Assembly (NCBI RefSeq): GCF_905220365.1
Contig: NC_061126.1
Span: 6,200,001 to 6,264,000, forward strand
From: Vanessa cardui
Taxonomy: Eukaryota; Arthropoda; Insecta; Lepidoptera; Nymphalidae
Direction: 5' to 3'
DNA: 64,000 nucleotides
The stretch's first letter is position 1, and the number at the start of each line of letters is the position of its first letter. Shown in pieces: positions 1 through 11,641 of this stretch. A program made the translations under genes and the position numbers. The notes beneath the pieces are model-generated. The model ran no database searches. It saw only the letters and a program-made list of their open reading frames with translations, and was not told where the DNA came from.

Positions 1-3000
1 AATATGTATTATAGATCACGGCCCTTTTTTTGGCACTGATATTTTATAACGGAATTTTTTCGTTGTGTTAATAGATATACCCACTCTGCTTTTACACAAT
101 GTGAATTTTATCGATTTGTCGTACATATTTATATGTATATTATCTAATTTCTCAAATAATATCTACAGACATCTGTCATCTTTGCTTTTAGTATATTTCT
201 TCAGTTATTTGGATTTAGTTTATTTTATCTGCCTACAAGTTATTTTCTGGCTTATATTGAATTGAAAATTATGGATTATAGTTTACTACATATGCCAGTT
301 TCTTTCCTTGTAAGAGTTTATTTGGTTTGACAAATCGTAAACAAACATTTTAGTTTGTACATTAATTAATGCATATCATATGATACAACTGTATTGCTTA
401 ATTATTTTTCTCGTATAATCATTAATATTATTAACCTGGACTGGAGTTACACTGTCCCTTGATCATAGCAAGTTTTTTTTTTAATTTTTTACTTTAAAAC
501 CTTTAAATAAAACTGGAATTTTTGACAGTTTTTGATAATTTTGACAGATTTTTCTTTTCTATATATCTAGATAGAATTACCCATTGCTTATAAAAAGTTT
601 ACATAACTAGGTATGTCATTACAATTGTATTTATTCTTACTGATCTAAAAATTTTTTTTCATTAAAACGCGAATTCAATGAAGCTCAAAAGTTTCTAACA
701 AATATAACATACTCGTATACGATATATTTGTCTAGCCTCACTTACGTAGTTACCTTATCTAAATATTAAACCACGATTTTGTGTAACGATAACAAATGCT
801 GCATAAAAAATCTACCATAGATAAATACTTTATATATATTAACTCAATATAAAGAAGAAAAGTACTTCAATCTGTATGTTTTGCAACAAAATCGCAATAT
901 CAGCGTTATCATTATTTACCTAAAGATTTATTTTAAGGTTAGTCAAGAACGTCGCGATAACTTCAAAATATTTAATTTGAAGCCATCAAGGGCATCTAAA
1001 TGATTTCTAAACAACATATAATGAACATTTTACTCAGAATCACTAACATCTATTCATGAAAAACGAATAAAAATGTTTATACGAAACGACCAACCGCCAA
1101 ACGTCTGCGTTTGTAAGCTCTTTACGTTACACGAAAATAACATTAGAAATAAGTGCGTAAAGGATGGTATCTTGTTGAATTATTGTATATTACGGACAGT
1201 ACAGAATCTAATCAAGAGTATAGTTTATATAATATTGTTAAAAAAAATCACGAACGTGCATAATGTTGCATGACGCGTAATGATTACCTGATTAAGTTTT
1301 CAATAATTCGATTCGCAACAACAGATTTTATCGTATAAATCGATTGTCTCTAAGGGAAAATTAGGTAATAGAAAGAATATGGCTATCAAATCAATTAATG
1401 CTATGCTAATTTTATCCAATTGTCAGCAATTAATTAAGAATAAGAACTTAAGTATGCAGTTTGTTTAAATAATTAATGAACTCTACATTAAACTAGGGAC
1501 TCGTTACTTAATTTTGTAAGTAACTTTTCGTAATAGAGTATCATTAACATTTGGATTACAATTGTCTTCACACTATATAGGAGTTAATGTACTGCAACAC
1601 AATTATGGCAATACGTTAAACTGCGTTAAAATCTCAAAAAAATACTACAACATTCATTTATATATTTTTATATTCAGAATCATTTTGTAGATTATGTCAC
1701 TAAACAAATGAGTAACGACTGAACCAATTCTTTTAATTATCAATTTTTTTATGTGTTTTCCGCGTGGATTGGACCCGGCTGGTAGCGCTGTGAACGTGAA
1801 TCAAACAAAAAAATTAAATACCTAATAAAAATAATATGGGTCGACTGAAGTCGGGTCGAGCAAGTAGTATTTTTACAAATAGACACGAATTATAATTTAC
1901 AAGTTTTATTGCACCTTCATTGTTATCTCATGAATAAGATACGTGTTGCTAAACAAGTAGGCATATTATTTATCTTAAGTAAACGATAGGCTATACTTGC
2001 ATTAAAACAATTTGATTACGATTATAACATCGAATCTTATCTTTGGCCTAAATTAGAATAGAACGAAGTATTTGAACAACATTTATCCCTTGTAAATGTT
2101 GTACGCTGGCAAAGTTACAATCAACTTTCCTTCTCTTTTCTAGTTCGGATGAAATGACCAAAATTTTTGTTTTGTATTTGCTGGTCAGGCATTTTCTAAC
2201 CATCGTTATATAAACATATATTTTTGATGGAATTGTGTTACTCGTTTGCTTACAAAATGTAGGCTGATAAGGTGTGCTGATTACTATCGCTCTTCGTAAA
2301 CAGTAGTATCCTTGATAAAAATAATCATCTAATTCTATTCAAATAATTACCTCTGACTAGGGACACTTTAATATACCGTACATTTTTGTAAATTTTTAGA
2401 TACTAAATGTGAACAGAAATTGTTGTCACAATTTTATCATTGGCTTTATATAGCCATATTTAGGTATAAAATATTTACACACAACAGCAAAAAGGTATTT
2501 ATTTATAAAACGTATCTAGTACCTTAATTGTCAAATAACATCTTCAGACAAATTTTTCCTTATCACAAATGTTACATAAAATATCTGCTATATTTAACAA
2601 AACTATAAAACTTTTCTTATAAAATTCTGTTTATTAAGTGGTATATGACAGCATTTTCGTGTTAAAATATGCAACAGTACACGTACTTATTTTTACCTAG
2701 AGCTACTGTTCTATATATGTATATTTATACACGCATTTACATACAGTTGCTTTGAGTTCAAAGAACAAGAATTTTTATTTAAAAATATTGGAATTACAAA
2801 AACAAAAACCGTCGTTAAATTTAATGTTATTATTTATTTCAATGATATTAAAAATATTTGTTAGAAAAAAAATAAACCCAATTTCTTTATGATTAACCCA
2901 TTACTAATTACTCAATGTCCGTAGCATATTAGACTTACCGTGAACTTACTATATTATGATGAAAAAATGAAGAATAACCCAAACATCTCTATAATAAAAT

Positions 3001-3690
3001 CCAACTAATCTTTTTTAGGTTAATACTTTTCCGGATTTTTAAACTTCTTTTTTTTTCAATTTTTTTCAATAAACTAAACAGCGTTGAATTCTATAAGATA
3101 ACAACTGTGAAATGTTTAACGAAATTTTTTTTCGCTTCGATTTATTTATCTACACGCAAAATTGTAGAGAAGATATTTTGAGCCTGCGCCGCTGCGGAAA
3201 TAACGACGCTCGGCCGTGACCCGAAAGCGTTTCATACATTTTCTAACGAACTCGTCTCGTGAAACGGCACATGTTTACGTTTTTTTTATATCTGGATCAT
3301 CCGGGCTGAATAAAGCACCAACTACCACTAGTTCTATCTAGTATAAAAATATGTCTTAAAATATGAAAATCTACGACATATTTTCTTTTGTACTTAACGA
3401 AAGTAATTTTTATTTATAAACATAAGTTCATTGACATTTTGCAGTCTACTTACATTTTTATTATTTTTCATCTACCTATATTGTTTTAAATGTTTAGATC
3501 TATTTGAAAATATGCGCTGTATACTTTATCCCGTCGCTTCATCGAGAATAGACTTTAACCTATAAAATTGGTAATATTTTTCACATTAACGCCAGTTTCC
3601 GAGCAATATGCCTCAGTACTTAACAGTTCGACAGTTCGCTTATCGGGTACGCAAGGTTTGACGATAAGGCGGTCTGCGCGCACGCAGTCG
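1..3690. other. AT-rich non-coding DNA
   Basis: I see no coding exon here. The stretch is very AT-rich, with only short chance ORFs of at most 66 codons, poly-T/poly-A runs and no recognisable domain. A small GC-richer patch at about 3180-3260 has no coding potential that I can recognise. It may be intergenic or upstream regulatory DNA of the ZnT-like gene. Confidence 0.6.
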
Positions 3691-3898
3691 TCAGTGCCGT
3701 AATAGACGCCGGCGCACTAGCTCACGGTGATCACGGCTCCACTGTCCACTGAAACGATATGACCGCTACACGTTTGAAAATATAAACAATATTACTAAAC
3801 TGCCGGTCCGTGTTTAGTAAACTTTTGTGTTGTGCCGAACATCGCATTTAACTTTAACTTGTACAGTTTAGTGGGAGAATAACGCTGCGAGTTGACTG
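3691..3898 (+). promoter_or_regulatory. Candidate transcription start and 5' UTR exon of the ZnT-like gene
   Basis: The region is GC-richer than its surroundings. A TCAGT arthropod initiator-like motif lies at 3691-3695, and a good splice donor (ACTG then GTAAGT) follows 3898. No ORF is present, so it would be a non-coding first exon. The next + strand acceptor with coding sequence is at 11620, so this exon probably splices to ZnT coding exon 1 over a 7.7-kb intron. The link is inferred from strand, order and splice signals only. Confidence 0.35.
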
Positions 3899-6374
3899 GT
3901 AAGTTTAAATATTCACTACTAAGTTTTATCTCGTGTGAAAGTGTTTAAGTTAAGAAGCAGATTAGAACAGATCACGTCGATAGTGAAAATAAAATGATAC
4001 CGACACACGGTGACCGTGGAGTTTATTTGTTATGGCGATGCGGAAAGTAACTGCTAACTGCCTGTAATTGACAACAACTAGCCTAGCGCCGAGTGTCGTC
4101 CGACAGCGCAGCCGACCGTAACCGGCAACTTGGATCTATTTTCACTCACTATAGATACCTCTCATGTTCAAACTTTCTTAAGTTATTTCAATAAAAATAA
4201 ACATTTTCCATCTCACGTTTACACTGTCGCTACATACAGTTGAGAATCACGCTCACTCTCACTAAAACGGGAACTATTAGTACTATGTAAATTGATTGGA
4301 TAAATAAAAGTATACAAGGCTAAATAATTAGTTAACTTAATTCGTTACACGTTTTAAATATAAGTGCAAGTTTATATATTGTTTTTGTTTAAATTGTAAA
4401 ACATTCAACAACTCTTATCATGAGTATGCTTTTAAAGTAACAAAAGATCTTAGTATTTTTTTCATCTTTTTAATTCAATGGTAATTAAGTAAATGGAGCG
4501 ATACCGAAGAAATAGATGTTAACATTTTTGTTTATTTGTGAAATAATTCAGTAACGATTTTCGTTACGGCTCTCACCTTGAGTTTTCGTTAAGAAACATC
4601 TGTTCGATTGACATGAAATAAGCTGTAAATGTATGGAATATTTATATTTTTATTATATTTATATTTCAAAAAACTTAAACACCATGCACTTTAAGGCATA
4701 ATACTAATAATTTAACACAAAGATATGCAACAAACCTTAAGCCCCTTTTGTTATTAAATCAATATAAATTGTAAAAAGTCGATTAGCAGGTTTAGGAAGA
4801 AAACCAAAGATAACTCTACCCAAAATTTTGCAAGACTTAAATCTACTATTTTTTATTTTGTAATCGGCTTTGATACTGAAAAACAAATGATTATTTTGCA
4901 ATAAAGAAAGACTAACTCATCTTGCAACTTCTATTGCTAACTGACCAATACATGTTACAACTTGTGATCTTTTCTGAAGAAGTTCTGGTAAATAACAATA
5001 TAACAAGAACTGATAATTCAAACGATGTGTTTCTACAAACAAAAACATAAACGCTAAGGGAAAATAAGAAACCTTTTCTCAGCGTTGCTGATACAGATGA
5101 CGTCGTATAGAGAACAGCGTCAGATCAAATATGTAGGTTTTTAATTCGACTTTATTATTGAAAAAAAGAATGTAAGCTTTTTATGAAACTGGAAATAAAA
5201 TTCATATAAAACAGTACGTAGGATTAAATACAGATATTTTCTAAAACTGTATTTTTGTACTTTTCGAACGAATTAATTTGACAAACATTCCTTTTCATAA
5301 AATTCTGAGAGCTATTATTCATTTGTACTCTTGTATAAGTTATAGAACATACACACCCATAGATTTACAACGACATTCTACTATTTGTGAAATACAAAAT
5401 ACTTATCTGATTTTCTCAATATTTGTTTATAATCATGCTACATACAGCTACATATATATTTATATGTGTAGCCGTTCAATATAACAAAAGCCATTGAAAT
5501 AACTCTGCTGCAAGTTATTAAATTCTATTTGGATACGAGCATAGATCCAAAGAAAATTGAATATTAAGTAGTCTTTATTAGACCAATTAAAATGAATCAA
5601 ATTTGGAATATAAATAAGAACAATAATCTATAATAATTTAATAAAAATCGGAGGTCTTCATGTCCGTGACATGCACAGAATTATAAATGACCGAAATATA
5701 TAAACAGAAGTTAAAGTAAATCAACTTATATTTAAATTTTATTGTATTTTTTAATCTTGATGACGTTTTTGATTGCTGAAACATACTTGGCCTATTTATT
5801 TGGACTATATTAGGTATTATGAATTTAATGTTGACATTTGATAGTATATTTTTGATAAATAGCTTTAATACATTGTTTTTATTTTAGTACAGCTATTTAC
5901 ATTTAAAACTAGGTTTTTATTTAAGATATTTCTACAAATTACTTTGTACAGACATGGCAGCCGCCCATTATATCTTTGATATTGAAAAATAAAAAAATAA
6001 AAACATTAGACTAGCTGCCAGTGACGCGACCACCGTTACTCATTTATCAAAACATTGCTAATCTATTACCACATTCATTACATTTATTCAATAATAATAA
6101 TGATCAAACTCTTAGACTTATGATTATACGTGCACATTAAATTGTATGCTGTTTGAATATTAATTTGTAAATAAATGTACAATTATATCTCGAGATATAG
6201 CTAAAAATAAATGTAAAAGAGTCAGCCAAGAACGTGGTCGGTAACCTACGTAACGTACTCATACTTTGTTAGCAGATATATTTTGGCAGTCTATAGATAA
6301 GAGTACTTACACAGACAACGCTCGCAATAAGCTCTATCTACAACCTACATACGTTCGATATTAAATCCTATAAT

Positions 6375-6642
6375 CTCTATTTCAAATTAAATGCCAAGCA
6401 GCGCCATAATAAAAAACATCACTAAATGTCGCAGGCTTTTTTAAATAATGATTGTAAATTCTTTACAATTATAAAAATGTCCGAATTATAAAATCTTCCC
6501 ATCTTTATTCTTTCTATCTCTATTTGAAATTAAATATCAAGCAAAGCCATAATAAAAAGCATCACCAAAATACGAAGTCGTTTAAATAATTATTTTGTAC
6601 AATTATAAGAAAGGCCGTTTTGTATAATCTACCATCTTTATA
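6375..6642. repeat. Diverged tandem duplication, period about 143 bp
   Basis: Two head-to-tail copies start at about 6375 and 6518. Both begin CTCTATTT(C/G)AAATTAAAT, continue through a CAAGC...GCCATAATAAAAA block, and end near CCATCTTTAT. They differ by scattered substitutions and small indels. No coding content or family is recognised. Confidence 0.65.
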
Positions 6643-8967
6643 CTAATAAAGTAAAATTTACAAGATTTTAGTAGTGTCCATTTTATGAATAAAATAATCT
6701 TAATTATTATTAATAAAATAATATAATATACCAAACATTAAAAGTAATTATAACTATATTAATTTTAACAAAACTTCCTCGTTTGAACTTTTGGAACGGT
6801 TACTAGAACAAGATCTGAAAAAAAGGATGTCCTTAACAATATTTTTTTAATAAATATATTCTGTAGTAGTTATAGTAATTATATTGATATATATAGATAT
6901 TATAATTAAAATATATATTTATCTTTTACCCTCTTCTTCACCGAACAGACCTAATGTAAGCAATATTATATTACATTTATGGAATATGCGAATGTTGTAT
7001 CGCCTACATTCTTCTCTTCCTTATTATTGAGCAAGCAGCTATAAACAGGTAAGTCGGTATAAGGAATTGCACCGATCTGATTTCTAATTGAAATATATAT
7101 TAAAATAAAGATTATATATTTTAGTTTTTTTTTTTTTTATTTTATAAATGTCTCTGGTACCTGCGTCATAATTGCTTTTCCTAGGCTTTATACATTTCAA
7201 GCATTGATGAGCGACAGAAATACATTGAACATACTATTAAATGTGACACGATTCTTCTGTAAAAAAGAAATAGTTCTTAAAAAAAATTCAATATGTTAAC
7301 TCCAACTCTATATAGAGAAATACTCTATAAAAAGCTCTTAGGATCTTAGACTATAATAGTCACTATGACAGATATTTCACTATTAATAGAATTTAAAATG
7401 TTCAATATTTGTTATGTTAATATGGAAAATATATCTTACATTCAATTGTAAATTCATGATACGACTACTATAGAATTTTATTTTGCAGCACTTTTATATC
7501 GATGTATTAACCTACTTGTGCGAATTTGTTTCTGCGAGTTAAACATAGCTAAGAAATGGGTTAGTAGGTACAAGTTTTCATTCGAATGGTGGCGAACAGT
7601 TTTACAAGCTTTATTACTCATTTGAAGATTTGTGTTGAGGATTTAAAAGAGCAGCCAAAATCTTGGGTCGAATACATTTTATGTGTATGTAAAATCGCAA
7701 TATATGTAAATAACTAAAAGTTACAAATCAGCTATAGAGATAAATGTACCGTTTTATCTTGTCAAGTGTGAAATTTAATGACAATGGAGCGTTACTAAAT
7801 GAGACAAGTCGTTAACCGTTATATTACATATTGATCATTGGTTATCTTAAATAACTGTTATCTCTGAGCAAACATTTATCGACATGAATGTACCCATTGA
7901 ATTGCAATAAGTGGTACTCACCTATAAACTATACTGGTCGACTCGCCGGATATTGTCTGAATGCTTACTTCCTCGAAGTTCGCTTAATATTACGTTTATG
8001 AGAAGTCTTGGTATATGAATACTTAATTTGTGAATAATACAGGGTTAATAGAAAGTCGGATCATACCCACATATGTTGTTTATACGTATGTTTATTCATG
8101 TATCCTTTAGATTTTTTATATTTAAAAAAAAAATTACTGCACTTATTTACGTATCATCTAACGTTGTCAGTACTTAAATACAATGTTATGATATTCCATT
8201 GTTTTTTGGTTTTAGATTTTACGGAAAAACGAAATCCAGTTAACACTATTATATAATGATATCGTATAATAAGTGGACTTTAAGAGGCTATACCGTATGT
8301 TTAAGAGTTAATTACGTGTTTTTGTGGAAAAAAATATTTTTGCCGACTTATTACTAGTAAAAAAACGGACAGTCTATCCAAGGAAGCACTACGAAGAGTA
8401 TAAGAGATGCCACCAAAATTTTGTGGAAAATAAATGTAGATCTTTAAAATTCCGACCGTGTGTATCTTCTTTATACGAGATAGAGTTACTATTTTATGTT
8501 TAAAAATATGTAAGATAACCTTAGGTCAATTTATTTGATCCTTAAGGTTAATCCTTATCGAAGTAAATATCATATTAATTTTAAGTATTTTCTTTTAAAA
8601 AAAACTTATGTTTACACGGAGCGTATAGATCACTAGACTTAGATATATTTCTAATTTATCACATATTTTTCTAAAACATATTAGTTTATATTTTTATGAT
8701 TATAAAAAACATGTAGTAAATTTACTTTACCTGTCTCGAAACGGTTAGCTAGTATATTTAATATTTTTTCTAATAAACATAAAACACTAATTACATGGAA
8801 AATTTTGAAAATACAACCTTTTATTTATAACAATCTTATCTTAAGACTGATTACATAAATCTCCTACATAAGCTTATATTTTGCATAGTTTCCATACATT
8901 ACAGGATATATTAATTGAAACAATTGTATTTGACTAACTTGGCTTTGTATATTTTAAATTTTAAAAA

Positions 8968-9107
8968 AGAGTAATTACTGAGTTTCTTGCCGGCTCTTCT
9001 CGACAGAATCTATTTTCCGAACCGGTGGTCGCTTCACTTAATTGTAAAATGACGATTCAAAAGTGCTTGTAAAAGCTTTCTTGAATAAAGTTTATTTTGA
9101 TTTGATT
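8968..9107 (+). mobile_element. Non-LTR retrotransposon 3'-end fragment
   Basis: The block reads ...TTCTTGCCGGCTCTTCTC..., then CCGAACCGGTGGT, then CAAAAGTGCTTGTAAAAG, and ends GAATAAAGTTTATTTTGATT with short TTTGA repeats. Diverged copies of the same 3' end occur in this window at 13832-13970, 15955-16075 and 31494-31630 on the opposite strand, which identifies it as a dispersed element. No ORF remains. The clade is not assigned. Confidence 0.7.
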
Positions 9108-10078
9108 TGACACACTTTTTAAATGTCATTTCTTTTATGTATATTTTGATTATAATTTTATGTTTAATCAATTTTAAAAACCCATTTACAAGTTCCATTC
9201 GTATTGAGTATTTTTTTCATCTCCGTAATCTTGTCACCCACACAAACAAGTATAGCTTTTTTGTACCGTCACCGTTAGACGATCTATACCCTACTCTATA
9301 ACAACTTTCGTTTGCCGCTTGAACTAAATCCATCCTCTATAGGAAATTATATGACGAAACTAGAACAAAGATGCCTAATACGTGCAATTTAGCAACACGT
9401 AGCTGAATTTGCCATTTATTTTAAAAGACACATTCGTAAATATCAGACTAGTAATCAAATTAATTATTTGTTTGTATTTAGTTGGGCACTCCGAGAAACA
9501 ACATTAAAGACCAAAGAAAATATATATAAAACAAACAAAATAAAACATATATGTGATTCAAACATATTCTTGTACCAGAACTTCTTTCGAATTTGTTGTC
9601 CTGTCATGTATGCGAGGGGATCTGTGGTGTATAAAATGTCCCATGCATTTAGCACTAGCCAGGTCAGGTAAAGGTCAGGAGAAATTACATACAACATTTA
9701 CCATTGAAGCTGTTTGTGAAAGTAACTTAAGTTTTACAAAGTTCCTAATCGTTTTAATTAATAACAAGAATATACAATGTTCAATATAAAAATATCCAGA
9801 AAGAAATCCTATAACGTAATAAAGATACAAGTCGGAAGAAATCTCAAAATAAACGAGAATTTATAAAATATTATGAATTTATACTTTGCGTTAAGACAAT
9901 GATTGTTTTTTTTTTGCAAATCTTAACGAACACATTATATTCAAATTATAAAACAGCTGTCATTTGTGCATTATTTCATAAACGCTCCCCACACACTTCC
10001 CGCTTAACGTGCAGTAATTGAACAGACTAACACGTTCACCGCAACTATATTTTGTCCTCACATGCATAAGTAATAAGT

Positions 10079-11190
10079 AGACATCGGATTATATGCACTA
10101 TCAAAATGCCAAAATATGCATGCAAATATGCACTCAAAATGGCGAAATAGCACAAAAAAAAAACATTTATAATTAGATTTTGGCATTTATTTAAAGTATA
10201 ACCTCTAGTTATAATTAATTATAATCTATAAGACCTAAAAACCCTAGAAAAAACACAACTTATTTATTATAATTTTAGTGATATTAAAAAATAACACATT
10301 TTCCATGTTTTCCTCAGCAAACTTGTGACGTTTTTCACTTAATATTCAATTTATACGCCGAAAATGACCTTTCGACACTAACTGACGTTACCGGACAAAA
10401 CTTGAAATTTGGCACCATTCCTGTAGATACCTCTCCAGGAAGAGTTTGTCCGGTGCCGATGATAAAGGCGTCAATTTTTTTTGCCCCATCAAGACCGGTT
10501 TTTATTATATTACACGCCTAACATTTCTAAACTACGGAAATAAGCACTCTTAATGAAAAAGTGCCCAAATATGCAATAACGCTGTATAAATAGTATTATA
10601 TTGACTGAGACATTAAGTGATGACCAAGATATTGAGAGAGAGCGTAGGGCATTGTCGGTCCGGGGTAATATGTTGGCACATAGATTTGCTAGATGTACAA
10701 GAGAAATTAAAATAACACTTTTTAAAGCTTATTGCCAAAACCTCTATTCTGGCAGTCTATGGGCAAGCTTTACACAACGGGCCTACAGTTCCTTACGTAT
10801 TCAATACAATAATGTATTTAGAGCTCTATTCTGGCTTCCTCGACATTGCAGTGCTTCAGCTATGTTTGCTGATGCTGGAGTTAATGACTTTTATGCTATT
10901 TTGCGCAAAAAGGTAGCGTCATTAGTACGGCGTGTTCGAGAAAGCACGAATAAAATTTTGAATTTAATTAGTGAAAGAATGGACTCAGACTTGTACAGGA
11001 GATTCACTGAACTACATGTTCTGAGAAATTAATAATATTAAATAAATAAATATTAATTATGTAATACTAACATAGAATAAGTTAAATTGTATACTAACAA
11101 ATATGGACTATTATTGTCTGAAAATAAATGAATTATTATTATTATTATTATATGCATTTGCATATGCAATGCATATCATCCGATGTCTGG
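10079..11190 (-). mobile_element. Decayed hAT-like DNA transposon with a nested LINE
   Basis: The ends are inverted: the 19 bases at 10079-10097 match the complement of 11170-11188 with one mismatch. An identical 8-bp sequence, TAATAAGT, flanks both sides (10071-10078 and 11191-11198), which is the hAT-type target duplication length. Minus-strand translation of about 10300-10480 gives a broken fragment with the motif SVERSFSAYK, matching the C-terminal dimerisation region of hAT transposases, followed by stop codons. Subterminal ATATGCA-type repeats are present. A LINE fragment occupies about 10570-11152. The left end seems to have lost two bases compared with the right. Confidence 0.75.
10570..11152 (+). 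mobile_element. 5'-truncated non-LTR retrotransposon, ORF2 C-terminus
   Basis: An intact 143-codon frame (10601-11032) begins inside the element and encodes the C-terminal end of a LINE ORF2, with stretches such as RFARCTREIKITLFKAYC and LFWLPRHCSASAMFADAG that are typical of the region after the reverse transcriptase domain. The reverse transcriptase itself is absent, so the copy is 5' truncated. It ends in an (ATT)n microsatellite tail at about 11132-11152, as expected for target-primed insertion. It sits inside the hAT element. It is a mobile-element remnant, not a host gene. Confidence 0.8.
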
Positions 11191-11641
11191 TAATAAGTAA
11201 ACGCCGCCTTTATTTTACATTGTCACGAATAAAGTTTGAATTAAAAAGAAAAAAGCCTTTGTGTCAACACCCTCATTTTTAACTAAAAGGGTCGTCTTAG
11301 AAATATACATTTGAAGCATATAATATTTTTAATGCCTAATTGTTTCATATATTTTTATAGAGATACAAAATTTCTATGCTATTGATGATATCAGCTCTAT
11401 TGATTTTAATCGTGCACACTTTCCTACATATATATGAAATTTCATTCCTTCCATTACATATATATGTAAATGGAATGCCTAATAGATTAATGAATAATAT
11501 CATCTTTAAGAACCAAAAACAACTTTAAAAAGTTAAAAATGTATGATGTTAGAAATAAAAATACACGACCAATGCAATAATCAAAATGTAGTAAAAAAAA
11601 TGTTTTTTTTCTTTCGTCAGAGATTCTACGTTCTAGCAGGC

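Larger units (their letters stand above)
3899..10078. other. AT-rich non-coding DNA, probable first intron of the ZnT-like gene
   Basis: No coding exon is recognisable. Contents I can name are a diverged direct repeat (6375-6642) and a non-LTR retrotransposon 3' end (8968-9107), listed separately. The rest is AT-rich with poly-T runs, for example near 7127. Confidence 0.5.

Noticed and set aside
10601..11032. Intact 143-codon frame as a possible host gene
   Set aside because: Its sequence is the C-terminal part of a LINE ORF2, and it is followed by a retroelement (ATT)n tail.
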